DNA of 64,000 nucleotides, taken from positions 186,001 to 250,000 of the forward strand of contig NZ_VKAA01000004.1 of NCBI RefSeq assembly GCF_007096635.1, given 5' to 3'. The stretch comes from Mycolicibacterium sp. 018/SC-01/001 (lineage in GTDB: Bacteria; Actinomycetota; Actinomycetes; Mycobacteriales; Mycobacteriaceae). The notes below the pieces were generated by a model, which did no database searches, was not told the DNA's origin, and saw only the letters and a list, made by a program, of their open reading frames with translations. Of the stretch, positions 1 through 10,285 are shown piece by piece; within the stretch, counting starts at the first letter, position 1; the number at the start of each line of letters is the position of its first letter. The position numbers and the translations under genes are program-made.

Positions 1-3000
1 TTCGATGTGCCAGCCGCGGGCACGATCCGGCGGAACGGCCAGCAGGATGGCCTGCGGTGCCCGCGCATCCGGACGAGCGGTGTGGAAGGCCACCCCCGCG
101 ACCTCCTCGGCGGTGCCGCGTTCGCGACCCTCACGAGGGAGCACCTCGGACCACATGTCGAAGACGATGCCCGTCAGGGCCGACCCGGCCGGCTCGCGGT
201 CGACAACCAGCACGGTCGAGGCCCGCGCGTCAGCGCGTCCAGTGGCGATCCAGGATGGTGCGGGGGCGGCGGGGGCCTGTGTGACGACGAAGTTGGGGGT
301 GGCCCCGCCCGCGATGAGCTCGGTGGCCGCCAGCGCATCGTCGGCGGATCGGACCGTGGGCCGGACGCGTCCGATGTCGCGAACCCAGTCGGCGAGTTCG
401 TCGCCTTCTGCGCCCGTAGGCCGGTGCTGCTTGTCCAGGAGCACGTCGATTCCGCTGGCGACCGAACTGAGCCGCGGCAGCAGGGGGATACCGCCGCCGG
501 TGAGCGCGGTCAGCGAGGCCGTGACGGCGCTGATCCACGCCAGGGTGCTCGTCGAGTCACGTCCGGCACCTGAGGGCGGTTCCGGACAGGACTCGATCAC
601 CTTGGCGCCGGCGACCACCGCGGCGAGGTCGGGGGCCAGGCGGCTCAACTGATCGGTGTCGGCCAGATCGGTGTCGGCGGGCACGGCCAGTCCGCAGCCG
701 ATCAGCTCCGTGACAGCAGTCCTCAGCCCGCCGGGGTCGGCTTGGCCACTCGAAAGCACCTCCGTCGCCCGGCGGACACGCGCACTCCATGCGGTGATGC
801 GCTGTGCCATCTCGCCCAGGTCCGCAGCAGCCCACGGATCAGCCGCCGGATCGAAATGAGTTGCTAGCAGCGGAGTTCCGGCGGCAATCAGTGCCCGCAG
901 CGACGCAGCGAGAGTGACCAGTTCATCCCATCGACCCGCGCCACCCTCGTCGTCGGTGAACTCGACTGCGCCGGCGGCGGCGAGCAGTCGCCGCGCGAAG
1001 GTCGACTGACTCCCCGAGTCGACGGTCCGCACCGTTTCCAGCGCACCGGCTCCGAGCGCGGACAGCGGAGCGGTGACCGCGGTGCCGTCGCTGCGTCGGC
1101 AGCCGAACACCCACCTGTCGGCGGGGCCGAGGCGGGCGCGACACCAGTTCTCGAGTGCAGGTTCGACAGCAGCCAAACCGTTGTCGGCGTCCCAGCCGGT
1201 ACCCGCGTCGAACTCGTCGGTGAGAATTGCGCCGAATGTGTAGGACACGGTGTCGGCGCTGCGCGGCGTGGAGACAACAGCGAAGTCGTCGGGCAGCAGC
1301 CCGCGGCTGGACGCGTCGGCAGCCAAGCCAGCACGTAGCGGGTTACCGCCGACGATGTGATGAACGCTCTCGGCGAGCAGCAGATCTCCAACCGCGTCGA
1401 AGGTGGCGACGAGGTCGGCAACGATCTCTGTGACTGTGGGAAGTTCCGCCCCGACCGGTACAGGCGGATCTCCCAAGCTGAACCTCGAATAGTCGCGGCT
1501 GAGCGCCAATCCGTCGACGACGTTGCGGGCCGCCACGGCGGCCTGCGCCGCGCCGGCGTTCTCGGCCGATGGATCCACCTGCGGTGCCATCGGATACGTC
1601 TGCCGGAACGCGGGGATCAGATGGTCCATCGAGCGGTCATGAAGGGCTCGTTCGAAACGGTAACCCAGCAGATAATCCAGAGATTGGCCCGCCTTGATGC
1701 CTTCCAGTGTGTGCAGCGCCGTGCGCACACGGCCGGAGGTCAGGTTCACCGCGAACGCGGACGGGTCCGAGTGCGCCAGACAGCCTGCGCGCAACACCGC
1801 CGCGGTGGTGGCGTGCTGCATGGACGGTGTCACGAGGTAGCCGTCGCGCTGTGCCCGGCTATCGGGTGAGAGCGGTTCGAGGTCGGTCACCCATCCGTAG
1901 GCGCCAGTACGCAGTCCCGTGGGTTTCTCGGAGCGCACCTGAGTCAACCGGGCAGTGGCCAGGGAGGTGGCCCACGCATCGACGCGATGCGTCACGGTGT
2001 CCAGGCCTTCGCACAGCCTGCGCTCGAGGTCACCGAGTCGTTCGACGGCGATCGCCTCGAGTTCCACGGCGGTGGCCGTGGCCCTGGCCAAACCTTCGGC
2101 CAGAGGCCGCATTTCGTGATCGGCCGGCATCCTCGACGGATACGCGTACAACAGCGATACCCACCACATGCCGTGAAACAATGGCAGCGCCAACTGGTAG
2201 AACACGCCGCTGGTGGCCGGGTCGAGCTGGCTGCAGCTGTCGTTGACGGCCTTCAGCTTCCCGGCCAGCTCCGGTGGCCAGTCATTGATCTCACCACCGT
2301 CCGGGATCGTCGCGATCCACGCCTGAGTGTCGGCGATCATCTCGGCGTAGCTCTGGAGCGGGCGGCCGGCGGTGAAGGTGAGCAGTTCCGGCGTCGGGTC
2401 GATCGCCGCGCTGAAGTCGAAACCTGTTGGTGCAGAACCGATCGGACCGCGCATAGAGAACGTCATGCCGGTGTCGGCGGAGGCAATGCCGACCGTGGCC
2501 GGCGGGACGGCCGGGAAACTCTGGGTGAAGTCAGAGGACAGTTCCGAGGCGAAGCGCATTCGGGTCGATGCCGGGCGCCGGCTCAACAGGTCGAGGATGA
2601 CAGCATCCTGGTCGCGGCCCGTTCCCACTCGCTGAGCCCTCGACACGTTCTCCTTGAGATACGACAGGACGGAGGACATCACGATCGTGATCGCCTCGTG
2701 GACATCCTCGCCCCGCCAGAGATCGGTCGGCGTCACGGGCAGGATGCCGTACGGCTGGCGGCCGACGCGGAGCACCGGCAGAGGGTCGCGGCTACGGACG
2801 AACGAGCAGAAGTGATCGGTGAGAAAGGACAGGTCGGGCGGTGCGATTTTCCCGAATGACCCGCTCACCGGGAGCCAATCCGCTGAGAGATCGGTGAACA
2901 GAGCTCCCAGGAACTTGTTCGCTGCGGGCGCGAGGTCGTCGGGATCAGCGAGTCCGCCCGATATCGCCCCCAGCGTTCCCGCGGTGTCGATGCCGAGCGC

Positions 3001-4512
3001 GGTCGCGAGGCGCTGCGCCGCCGCGGTCGGTCCCGCACCCGCCACTGCGTTCTGTGCGGCGGTTCGCTCGTCCGGTGACGGATGGGGAAGTCGGGACTGC
3101 CACCCCGATCGGCTACCGGGCGTGTTGTTGGTGGGGGTGCCTGCGCTCAGGATCGACACCCCGTTGGTGTATTCGTGTGCAGCGAGCAGGGTCTCGACCT
3201 GTCGGACGGAGTCTTCAGGGTTGTCGGCGCCGACGCCGACCACGGTGAGGAGGTCGTAGTGCAGATCGGGATCGTTCAGCGGCACCTGCACCCCCATACC
3301 GACCCTGACAGCTTCGTCGAAGTCGACGAGCCACCGGCTGCCGCGCTGCCAGGGCACCGCGCCCGCTGGGTGGTCGTGCTCGTCGTCTTGGTCGATCTCG
3401 GGTGGAGCGAACCCTGCCGGTAGTTCGTCGGGAATGGGTTCGCCGTCGACCCGCCACATCAACCGGCCCTCGCGGTAGGCGGAGAACGTGAAGTGCCGCG
3501 GCATCAGGCGCGCGAGTGGGGCGCGCGTCCACGTGGTGTCGCGATTCTCAGCCCCCTGTCCCCCTGGTCGCAGCGACTGCACCGCCCATAGTCCCCGTGC
3601 GGGTCCGACCGTCGCCACCACCGCGGCCCACGCCGCGGCGCGCGCTGTCTCATCGGCGCCGGGAACGCCGACGGCACTCCAGTACTGCTCTGCTGCCGAG
3701 CGTTCGGCTGCGGTCAACCCGGTTTCGTGTCCGTCGATGTGAATGTCGTCGGGATAAACCCGGATCCACAGCTCGGCCCCGCCGAGCTTGCCCGGCTGGT
3801 ACAGGGTCTCGAGGCGAACAGGCAGGAGCAAGAGAGGAAGGTCGCCGTTGTCGGCCCAGATCGGCCCGGCAGCAGCGTCAGTGTTCCAGGTTGCTTCGAC
3901 GTCCTCGACGTGTCGTTGCGCCTCCATTGCCTCGTTGTCTGCGAAGGCCTTGGCGTTCTGGGCGTCGCCGGCTGCGGTGACGAAGGGCTCGCCGAACACC
4001 GACGCCGCTTTGTCCGCCGGGATGGAGTGGGTGCGCCTGAACAGATCGTCGGCGCGCGCCGCGGCGTTGTAGCTCGCACGCCATGCCGCTTCGCGTTGGC
4101 GACGGGCTTCGCGGATGGCACGACGCTGTTCTGGCATGTTCGGTGCCGATGTCTGCACAGGTGCGAGCAGGGACTCGAAGTCGGTGACGTGCTCGCCGTA
4201 GCGCTCATTCGATCCGTCGAGAATTGCACTCTTCAGCGAGTCGGTGCTCACGTCTTCCACACGATGCGGTGTCGATGCACCGGGCAGTTGTTCGTAGAAG
4301 CCGACGACGACGTCGATGTACACGTGCCGCTGCAGGGGCCGGGAGCCGAGAAGCTGCAGCAAAGCTGCAGCGAATGCGGGGTACTCGGTGAACTCGGGGT
4401 CGTTGAGCCACTCCAGCAGGTCGCTGCGGGGAACGCTGAAATCGACGCCGACCGCGTCCAGAGCGGCCAGCGTGGTCTCGGCGTCCATAGGAGCGTTGAC
4501 CGGCCCGGTCAT
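1..4512 (-). CDS. Giant conserved hypothetical protein (partial, >1504 aa; C-terminus beyond the left edge)
   Basis: I translated this minus-strand frame from position 4512 to the left edge by eye and met no stop, giving at least 1504 residues. The start is an ATG that overlaps the TGA of the 936-aa gene upstream (ATGA), so translation is probably coupled. No signal peptide, transmembrane segment or catalytic motif is visible. The N-terminus (DAETTLAALDAVGVDF) is acidic. An Arg/Ala-rich helical stretch lies near residues 120-150. A more family-like segment near residues 850-960 includes RTGAYGWVTDLEP and TPSMQHATTAAVLRAG, which I associate from memory with uncharacterised giant proteins of other bacteria. 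It is the last visible gene of a five-gene operon with an M23 peptidase and a hemopexin-repeat protein. Function is unknown; a structural role is inference from size and context. Confidence 0.85.
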   Translation of the reverse strand, partial: MTGPVNAPMDAETTLAALDAVGVDFSVPRSDLLEWLNDPEFTEYPAFAAALLQLLGSRPLQRHVYIDVVVGFYEQLPGASTPHRVEDVSTDSLKSAILDGSNERYGEHVTDFESLLAPVQTSAPNMPEQRRAIREARRQREAAWRASYNAAARADDLFRRTHSIPADKAASVFGEPFVTAAGDAQNAKAFADNEAMEAQRHVEDVEATWNTDAAAGPIWADNGDLPLLLLPVRLETLYQPGKLGGAELWIRVYPDDIHIDGHETGLTAAERSAAEQYWSAVGVPGADETARAAAWAAVVATVGPARGLWAVQSLRPGGQGAENRDTTWTRAPLARLMPRHFTFSAYREGRLMWRVDGEPIPDELPAGFAPPEIDQDDEHDHPAGAVPWQRGSRWLVDFDEAVRVGMGVQVPLNDPDLHYDLLTVVGVGADNPEDSVRQVETLLAAHEYTNGVSILSAGTPTNNTPGSRSGWQSRLPHPSPDERTAAQNAVAGAGPTAAAQRLATALGIDTAGTLGAISGGLADPDDLAPAANKFLGALFTDLSADWLPVSGSFGKIAPPDLSFLTDHFCSFVRSRDPLPVLRVGRQPYGILPVTPTDLWRGEDVHEAITIVMSSVLSYLKENVSRAQRVGTGRDQDAVILDLLSRRPASTRMRFASELSSDFTQSFPAVPPATVGIASADTGMTFSMRGPIGSAPTGFDFSAAIDPTPELLTFTAGRPLQSYAEMIADTQAWIATIPDGGEINDWPPELAGKLKAVNDSCSQLDPATSGVFYQLALPLFHGMWWVSLLYAYPSRMPADHEMRPLAEGLARATATAVELEAIAVERLGDLERRLCEGLDTVTHRVDAWATSLATARLTQVRSEKPTGLRTGAYGWVTDLEPLSPDSRAQRDGYLVTPSMQHATTAAVLRAGCLAHSDPSAFAVNLTSGRVRTALHTLEGIKAGQSLDYLLGYRFERALHDRSMDHLIPAFRQTYPMAPQVDPSAENAGAAQAAVAARNVVDGLALSRDYSRFSLGDPPVPVGAELPTVTEIVADLVATFDAVGDLLLAESVHHIVGGNPLRAGLAADASSRGLLPDDFAVVSTPRSADTVSYTFGAILTDEFDAGTGWDADNGLAAVEPALENWCRARLGPADRWVFGCRRSDGTAVTAPLSALGAGALETVRTVDSGSQSTFARRLLAAAGAVEFTDDEGGAGRWDELVTLAASLRALIAAGTPLLATHFDPAADPWAAADLGEMAQRITAWSARVRRATEVLSSGQADPGGLRTAVTELIGCGLAVPADTDLADTDQLSRLAPDLAAVVAGAKVIESCPEPPSGAGRDSTSTLAWISAVTASLTALTGGGIPLLPRLSSVASGIDVLLDKQHRPTGAEGDELADWVRDIGRVRPTVRSADDALAATELIAGGATPNFVVTQAPAAPAPSWIATGRADARASTVLVVDREPAGSALTGIVFDMWSEVLPREGRERGTAEEVAGVAFHTARPDARAPQAILLAVPPDRARGWHIE

Positions 4513-7319
4513 GAGTGAATCACCAATTCCGACGCGTGGATCAGCATCCGGAATGGTTTCTGCAGAGCGATTCTCGCCATGTCGGCGGCGTCTCGGTTCC
4601 ACTCCTTGTCACCCGGATTCTCGGGGCCCGCGAGCGTCGCACCGGCGCGAGCAAAAGGCCGTTCGCTCTTTGGGAGGGCGTCCAGTACTCGATCCCACGT
4701 GAGGTCGTCCCAGGTGGCGAATCCGGGCGCCTGAGCGGGACCGACATCGAAACCGAAGCGGATGCGCGTCGAGTTCTCCTGGAACGCGAAGAACCAGCCG
4801 GGTTCATCTCTGGTGGGCATTGTCCGCAACTCCTGGGATGGGATGCCGAAGGCGTACAACGCCGTCGACTCGTCGACGGGAAGGGTGAACAGAGGTGCGC
4901 GCCAAGACGCGGTGTCGGTGTTGGCGACCGGCCGGTCACCCTCAGCTGCGCCTGCTATCCCGGGAGCAGCCGCGACGATCATCGACGGGAATCGACGCAC
5001 GACGGTGCCCCGCACCAGCAGCACCGCGATGGCGTCCTCGCTCAGCGTCAGGTGGCTGCCCAGCGGACCTGACCACGAGGCGATCTCATCGATCTGGGGA
5101 TCTGCGTCCGGCACCGGCCAGAACCGCCGGAACGGCGTGCCTCGCATGTCTGTCGGGTACTCCCGCCAGAGCAGTTCGCGGTTGAATTCGTGGGCTGTGC
5201 CCACCAGGAACGACTCGATGAAGGCGTTGTTGACGCCCAGAAGAGTCGTCGATTCGGCAGGGAAGTCAGTGATGCCGGGCAGAAACCACTTCGGCGCGAA
5301 GTCCCGCAGTGCCAGTGCCATCGGAGCCGGGAACGATGGATGATCCATCAGAGGATCCAGCGATACCTGCGGACCCATCCGGTCGGGTACGGCGATCTGC
5401 GCGGCGATCGCACGCGCGATGTGACCCGCAGGTGCCAACGCACCGACGAGGTTGCTGCGCAGGACATTCGGATCGAGTTGCACCCCGCTGCTCGTCACCG
5501 CACCCCCGGTTTCGGTCGGCTCGGTGAGCTGCGCCCGCATCGTCGCGACGCTTGCGGTCACGTCGCCGAGTCGGGGCATCACCTGTGCACGCAGCGTGCT
5601 GAAGTCACCGACGCGTAGCGCAGTGGCGTCGACGCCGACACCGGACAGCTTTTCTGTCAGCAAGTCGGCGACATCGTGCAGTCCGATCACGCGGGCGACA
5701 TCCGAGATCGCTTGAAGACGAAGCAACTCGCGCGTGGCGGAAATCGAGCGTTGAGCGTCGACCGCCGCGGCCGTGACGGCACTCGCGATCGCCGGCGCAT
5801 CGACGTCGGGAACGGCAAATGACGGCGCGTGCCGCGCCGACGGTACCGGCACGGCGCCGGAGATGGCGCGTTCGATGACCGACCCTGCGCGAACGGATGC
5901 TGCCCGGGCGACCTGCCCGCCGGGCCGCATCATGCGAGCGAACGCGGTCGAGCCAGCGGCGGTGGGCATCACACTCACCTCGATGGTGGTGGCCAGAGAC
6001 GGCCCCGGCGGACCCCACGGTCGAACACGGGAGGCCATCGGCGCCGCGACCGAAACTGCCTCGCCGAGAGTGAGGTTGGCGACATGCTTCTCGTGAAGTG
6101 CCGCACTGACGTTTTCTGAGAGCTGGCCGAGCGCGCGCCGACGGTTCGCCTCGCGGATGGCGCCGACCTGCTCCCAGGCCCGGGCCATCATCGACTCCTG
6201 GTTGGCGCGAACGTATTCGGCGCCGAGCCCGGCGGCGATTCTGGTCGGGATGGAGGTGTTGAGCGTGTGCAACCATTCGGGAACATCCCCAGCGCTCGGA
6301 TCGAGCCTGTCGACGACCACATGTCGACCGCCGTAGATGGGGGGCGTGACTGCGGTGAACTCCTCACCCTCAGGGTCACGGGGTTCCCCGGCGCCTGTGT
6401 TGCACTGGGTCGTGATCCTCACGGCGAAGTCGTGGGTCACGGATTCCGAAAAAGCCGGCGCAGCAGTACCACCGGTGTCGAGCTGTCCGAGTACACCAGG
6501 GATCGGGTACAGAGCGGGGTGCGGAGCACCATCGAGTTCGTGGTCGTTCGGCCACGGCTTCGCGACGTCGACGAAGACCGTGCCCAGATGTGCGACGCGG
6601 TCGGGGGCGGCCGGCCCGAGTCGGCGGACCAGATATTCGAAATCACCGTGCTCGCCGGTCCCGAATTCCCAGGTGTAGTAGACCGGCACGTTCACGCCAC
6701 CGGCCTGATCGATCTGCCATGAGGGTGAATACGAATGGTCAGATGCAGAATAGATGAACGCCGGCACGATGCACGCGCGGTACCGGGTGGTGGCCTGCAG
6801 GAGCCGCGGGCACAGCAGGCGGGCGACATGATCGGCGGGGTCGTCGGCACGCTGGACGTGCGCCCAAGCCCACGAGTCGGACAGGTCGGGAAGCTGGCCG
6901 GCGTCGACGCTCAGCGTCGGAACGGGAACGCCTGGAACCAGACGGCTCGTGGCGACCTCGACGACCACGAGCACGATCCACGGCCGCAGGCGACCGCCGT
7001 CGGCCCTGGCCGGGGTGAACAACCACGGCAACTCGATCGGTCTGAGGTCGACCGACACCAGGTAGTTGTCCTCGACGTCGCCGGCGCCAGCAGCCGGGTC
7101 GGTTCGTACCACGGCACGGGGGTCGAGGCTCGCGACGCTCTCGGGCCCCAGCATCGTCATCGGCGCGGGAACGGCGACCGGGGTGCTGTGCCCCGACGAG
7201 TCGACCAGCGAAACGCCCGGGGTGAAGCCGGCGGCAGGGAGCGCGCCGGGCCGGTCAGGCGTATCGATGGCCTGACCCACTGCCGTCTGTGCCCATGACG
7301 AGAACCGGATCGTGCTCAC
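4509..7319 (-). CDS. Conserved hypothetical protein, 936 aa, middle gene of the giant-protein operon
   Basis: The frame stays open further upstream, but the likely start is the GTG at 7319 (protein start MSTIRFSSWAQTAVGQ). It overlaps the TGA of the DUF6603-type gene by 4 bp (GTGA). The extra upstream residues are Arg/Gly-rich antisense-like sequence, so I excluded them. The first half is mixed alpha/beta with many Trp, Tyr and Pro residues (for example DSWAWAHVQRADDPADHVARLL). Residues of roughly 440-650 are Ala-rich and probably helical. The C-terminal third is again globular and ends in LIHASELVIHS. I see no signal peptide, membrane segment or active-site motif. The tight coupling on both sides suggests near-stoichiometric production with its neighbours, perhaps as parts of one complex. 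No function can be assigned. Confidence 0.85.
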   Translation of the reverse strand: MSTIRFSSWAQTAVGQAIDTPDRPGALPAAGFTPGVSLVDSSGHSTPVAVPAPMTMLGPESVASLDPRAVVRTDPAAGAGDVEDNYLVSVDLRPIELPWLFTPARADGGRLRPWIVLVVVEVATSRLVPGVPVPTLSVDAGQLPDLSDSWAWAHVQRADDPADHVARLLCPRLLQATTRYRACIVPAFIYSASDHSYSPSWQIDQAGGVNVPVYYTWEFGTGEHGDFEYLVRRLGPAAPDRVAHLGTVFVDVAKPWPNDHELDGAPHPALYPIPGVLGQLDTGGTAAPAFSESVTHDFAVRITTQCNTGAGEPRDPEGEEFTAVTPPIYGGRHVVVDRLDPSAGDVPEWLHTLNTSIPTRIAAGLGAEYVRANQESMMARAWEQVGAIREANRRRALGQLSENVSAALHEKHVANLTLGEAVSVAAPMASRVRPWGPPGPSLATTIEVSVMPTAAGSTAFARMMRPGGQVARAASVRAGSVIERAISGAVPVPSARHAPSFAVPDVDAPAIASAVTAAAVDAQRSISATRELLRLQAISDVARVIGLHDVADLLTEKLSGVGVDATALRVGDFSTLRAQVMPRLGDVTASVATMRAQLTEPTETGGAVTSSGVQLDPNVLRSNLVGALAPAGHIARAIAAQIAVPDRMGPQVSLDPLMDHPSFPAPMALALRDFAPKWFLPGITDFPAESTTLLGVNNAFIESFLVGTAHEFNRELLWREYPTDMRGTPFRRFWPVPDADPQIDEIASWSGPLGSHLTLSEDAIAVLLVRGTVVRRFPSMIVAAAPGIAGAAEGDRPVANTDTASWRAPLFTLPVDESTALYAFGIPSQELRTMPTRDEPGWFFAFQENSTRIRFGFDVGPAQAPGFATWDDLTWDRVLDALPKSERPFARAGATLAGPENPGDKEWNRDAADMARIALQKPFRMLIHASELVIHS

Positions 7320-10258
7320 GATGTGCTCAACTCCCAGGCTTCGGCGACCTCGACGTGGACCCGTGGGTCCGCCGCGCTCGCGGCCGCGGCCGCCTCGTAC
7401 ACCTCGGTGGCGTTGGGTGACGGCTGTGCGATGTCCACGGCCTCGGACAGCGACCACGAGTTGACGACCACGTAGGTCGGTGAGTCCGCCACGGTCACGG
7501 TGTCGCGATCGGTGCGCCACCAGCGCGCGTGTTCCAGCCCGGCCCCGGCCGCTGCCTCCACCGCGTCGACCAGGGCGCCGACTTTCACGTCCAGGGTTTG
7601 GTTGACGTCGAACTGTTCCGAAATCACCTTTGTCTCGTAGTCGAAATCGGTGGCTCGCTCGTCCCCCAGCACGACCTCGCCTGCCACGAGCGTCAGCCCC
7701 GCCTTGAACATCTCGAACGCGGGACGGGCGATCTGTTCGTCGTCGGTCATCGTAAGGAATGCAGCCGGCGCGAACTGCTCACGTTCCTCGCCTCGGACCG
7801 GCGCGGGACGACCGTCGCCCAGAACCGGGCTGGTCACATCCCATCGCTGCTTCGGAATCGGAACGCGGTTGAAGCGGTCGATGTCGATGCCGAGTGGGAC
7901 GTCTTTCTGCCGCACGGACAGCGTGCCATGGGGGTGCAGGACGCGGCCGTCGGCCAACGCCGCTCCCGCCGGTACAGTGAGTTGCACCGGCAATGCAGAT
8001 GGGTCCGGCGCGTATGCGCGCCAGGCTTCCGGCTCGAGCAGCGCGGCTGTCAGAACCTCGCGAAGATCATCGGGTCCAACGGTCAGAGCGGGATCTGTTC
8101 CACCCCACGATTCGTCGAAATCGAAGGAGGCGCTGAACAAGAACAGGTCGACGCTGCCGCGCCCGACGGCGCGCCAGCGCCCTGGACCCTCCAGTGACAG
8201 GCGCAAGGCGATCCCGACCAGCGTCTCGCCGAGCACCTCGACAGCGATGGCGGCCGAGATCTCCGCAACGAAGTGAAACGGCGAGAACTGAATCAGCACA
8301 TCGAAACCCAGATGGCCGCGGAGGCCACAACCGGCCACCTCGGCGACGAGCTCGGCCAGTGCGCCGAATTGCAGGGTGTTGGATGTCAGAGCGACATAGG
8401 CGCTGCAGCGGAGTTGGAGGAACGGACCCGACGACAGCGTCAGAGAAACGCGTTTGAGAGCGGGCACTCCGGCCGGGCGGCTGTATCGCGGGTGGAAGCC
8501 GCCCGCAGAGACGACCACGTTCGCGTCGGAGCCGCCCTGTACGAGAACGAACATGTCTCCGGTGACGGGGATTCCGGCGATCGTCGAATCGGTCAGGCTG
8601 GCCAGGAACGTGAGGCTGGGTACCGATGGATCGATCTGCCCGAAGAACGTGATCTGCAGCTTGATCAACGGCAACGCTGGATCTGGCACGGCGAGGAGCA
8701 GTTTGCCGAGGATCGACAACCGGACGGGGTCCGGTAATTCAGCGATGAGGGCCACTGATCCCGTGAGAATGTTTCCACCCCAGCTGATCTGGAACATCGG
8801 ACCGACGATCACCGAACCGGGCGATCGAGGGAAGACACGGTCGAGCATCGGCACGACATCCCGCGCTGCTTTGGCCGGGTCGGTGGGGAAGAGCAGTGAA
8901 CCGGCGGTTCCGTCTTGGACTGCGCGGGTCAGCGCATCTCGGTCCAGACGCCGACTCACGCCGACGATGCCGCCGACACCGGTCACCGCGAACCCGAAAC
9001 CGATCTGGATACCGGGAAGCGGGAACGCCGCCCCGAGGACGACCAGAAGCGCCCCCGTGCGCACGTCGAGGGTACCCAGCGCGGTAACCGACATCGGCGT
9101 CATCTCGACCGACAACATGCCGGTGAATGCGTCGCCGATGCGGCTCATTTCACCGGCACCCTTGACGATCGGCAGCGCCAGACCGACATCAGCACCTGTC
9201 GGGGAGTGAGGCACCAGGTTGGCGAGATCGAAGGCGAGCGACGGGCCGCCCAGTCGGAACGGGACCTCGAAGCCGTTGCCATCGACATCGAGGTGGATCG
9301 GCACGGCGGGCAGGTCCAGGGCGATTGCGCAGGTGACGCGAACCCCCACGCTGGGTGGCTGCTCGAGTCGCGGCACGAGCTCCACGTCGAGCGGTCCCGT
9401 CTGGACTCCGGGCATCGAGGCGCCGGAGCAAAGCCTCACTGCCAACGTGGGACTGCCTGCGATGCTCACCCCGTCGGAGTCGGACAGTGCGAGGTCCACG
9501 TCCAGCGGGGTGGGTGCCAGCGCGGGGATGAGTCCCGCCAGGTCCCCGGGTGCCACGCGCACCTGACCATTCCGGATCTGCAGTCCCGCAGCGAGTTTCG
9601 GAGTGTCTCCATCGAGAGTCAACGCGGCGGTGAGCGCGATGTCGCCCAGGTCGATCCCGGGCCCGACGCCCGGAGCTGTTTTCTTGCGGACCAGGCCGAC
9701 CCGAATCGTGTCGCCGTTCGACCCCCGCGTCACCGTGGCATGCCCTGACGGAGGCAGGTGGATCTCGACGACGTCGGACGCGTGGCCGCCGATATCCAGG
9801 GACCAGACGTCGTCGATGGCCAGCGGCTCGTGTGCCGTCTTGTCACCCTTGGCGACGATGTCGAGGCGGGCGCCGTCGCCATCCTTCGTCACCACGACGG
9901 CTGCGGCGAACTGACCGCCGACGGCCACCATCTTCACGGCGCAGGCGATACCGCGATCGGCGGTGTGCCCGACTGGATCGGGTTCCCAACCGAACAGGCC
10001 ACCGAACGCTCCCGGACCGGCGACTCCGGCCAGCTTGCGCATGGCCGAGATAACTTGTTGTGTCACAGGATTGGCTGACATGCCGTCATCGACGGGCGCC
10101 AGTAGATGGTCGGCGAATCCGCAGTCCGCCCAGTCAGGTCCCGCCGGCCCGAGCGCAGGTAGGCCTGCAGTCCGCTCGAGCTCGGCCAGCGCATCCGCCA
10201 ACAGCTGAGTCAGGCTGGTGCGGAGCAACCGCAGCAATTCGGTACCGCTATCAGCCAC
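7316..10258 (-). CDS. DUF6603-type large beta-rich protein, 980 aa
   Basis: The start is the GTG at 10258 behind a G-rich ribosome site (AGAGGGGGCGAA). A short helical N-terminus (ELLRLLRTSLTQLLADALAEL) precedes a long run of alternating hydrophobic residues typical of extended beta structure. The core of about residues 370-720 (with GFGFAVTGVGGIVGVSRRLD, SLLFPTDPAKAARDVVPML and SWGGNILTGSVALIAELPDP) resembles the uncharacterised DUF6603 family, recognised from memory only. Residues of roughly 780-980 form a separate tail. There is no signal peptide or discrete transmembrane helix. It lies 27 bp after the M23 peptidase gene and overlaps the 936-aa gene (GTGA). The biochemical role of the family is unknown to me; a scaffold or lipid-contacting beta structure is speculation. 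Confidence 0.8.
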   Translation of the reverse strand: MADSGTELLRLLRTSLTQLLADALAELERTAGLPALGPAGPDWADCGFADHLLAPVDDGMSANPVTQQVISAMRKLAGVAGPGAFGGLFGWEPDPVGHTADRGIACAVKMVAVGGQFAAAVVVTKDGDGARLDIVAKGDKTAHEPLAIDDVWSLDIGGHASDVVEIHLPPSGHATVTRGSNGDTIRVGLVRKKTAPGVGPGIDLGDIALTAALTLDGDTPKLAAGLQIRNGQVRVAPGDLAGLIPALAPTPLDVDLALSDSDGVSIAGSPTLAVRLCSGASMPGVQTGPLDVELVPRLEQPPSVGVRVTCAIALDLPAVPIHLDVDGNGFEVPFRLGGPSLAFDLANLVPHSPTGADVGLALPIVKGAGEMSRIGDAFTGMLSVEMTPMSVTALGTLDVRTGALLVVLGAAFPLPGIQIGFGFAVTGVGGIVGVSRRLDRDALTRAVQDGTAGSLLFPTDPAKAARDVVPMLDRVFPRSPGSVIVGPMFQISWGGNILTGSVALIAELPDPVRLSILGKLLLAVPDPALPLIKLQITFFGQIDPSVPSLTFLASLTDSTIAGIPVTGDMFVLVQGGSDANVVVSAGGFHPRYSRPAGVPALKRVSLTLSSGPFLQLRCSAYVALTSNTLQFGALAELVAEVAGCGLRGHLGFDVLIQFSPFHFVAEISAAIAVEVLGETLVGIALRLSLEGPGRWRAVGRGSVDLFLFSASFDFDESWGGTDPALTVGPDDLREVLTAALLEPEAWRAYAPDPSALPVQLTVPAGAALADGRVLHPHGTLSVRQKDVPLGIDIDRFNRVPIPKQRWDVTSPVLGDGRPAPVRGEEREQFAPAAFLTMTDDEQIARPAFEMFKAGLTLVAGEVVLGDERATDFDYETKVISEQFDVNQTLDVKVGALVDAVEAAAGAGLEHARWWRTDRDTVTVADSPTYVVVNSWSLSEAVDIAQPSPNATEVYEAAAAASAADPRVHVEVAEAWELSTS

Positions 10259-10285
10259 TTCGCCCCCTCTGTTCGATGACTGGTG

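Noticed and set aside
5..4518. Many plus-strand frames of 60-290 codons opposite the giant gene.
   Set aside because: They are Arg/Gly/Pro-rich, overlap each other, lack ribosome sites and lie antisense to a continuous, protein-like minus-strand frame.
7320..7520. An N-terminal extension of the 936-aa protein up to 7520.
   Set aside because: It overlaps the DUF6603-type gene by 200 bp and has antisense-like composition; the GTGA overlap at 7319 is the better start.
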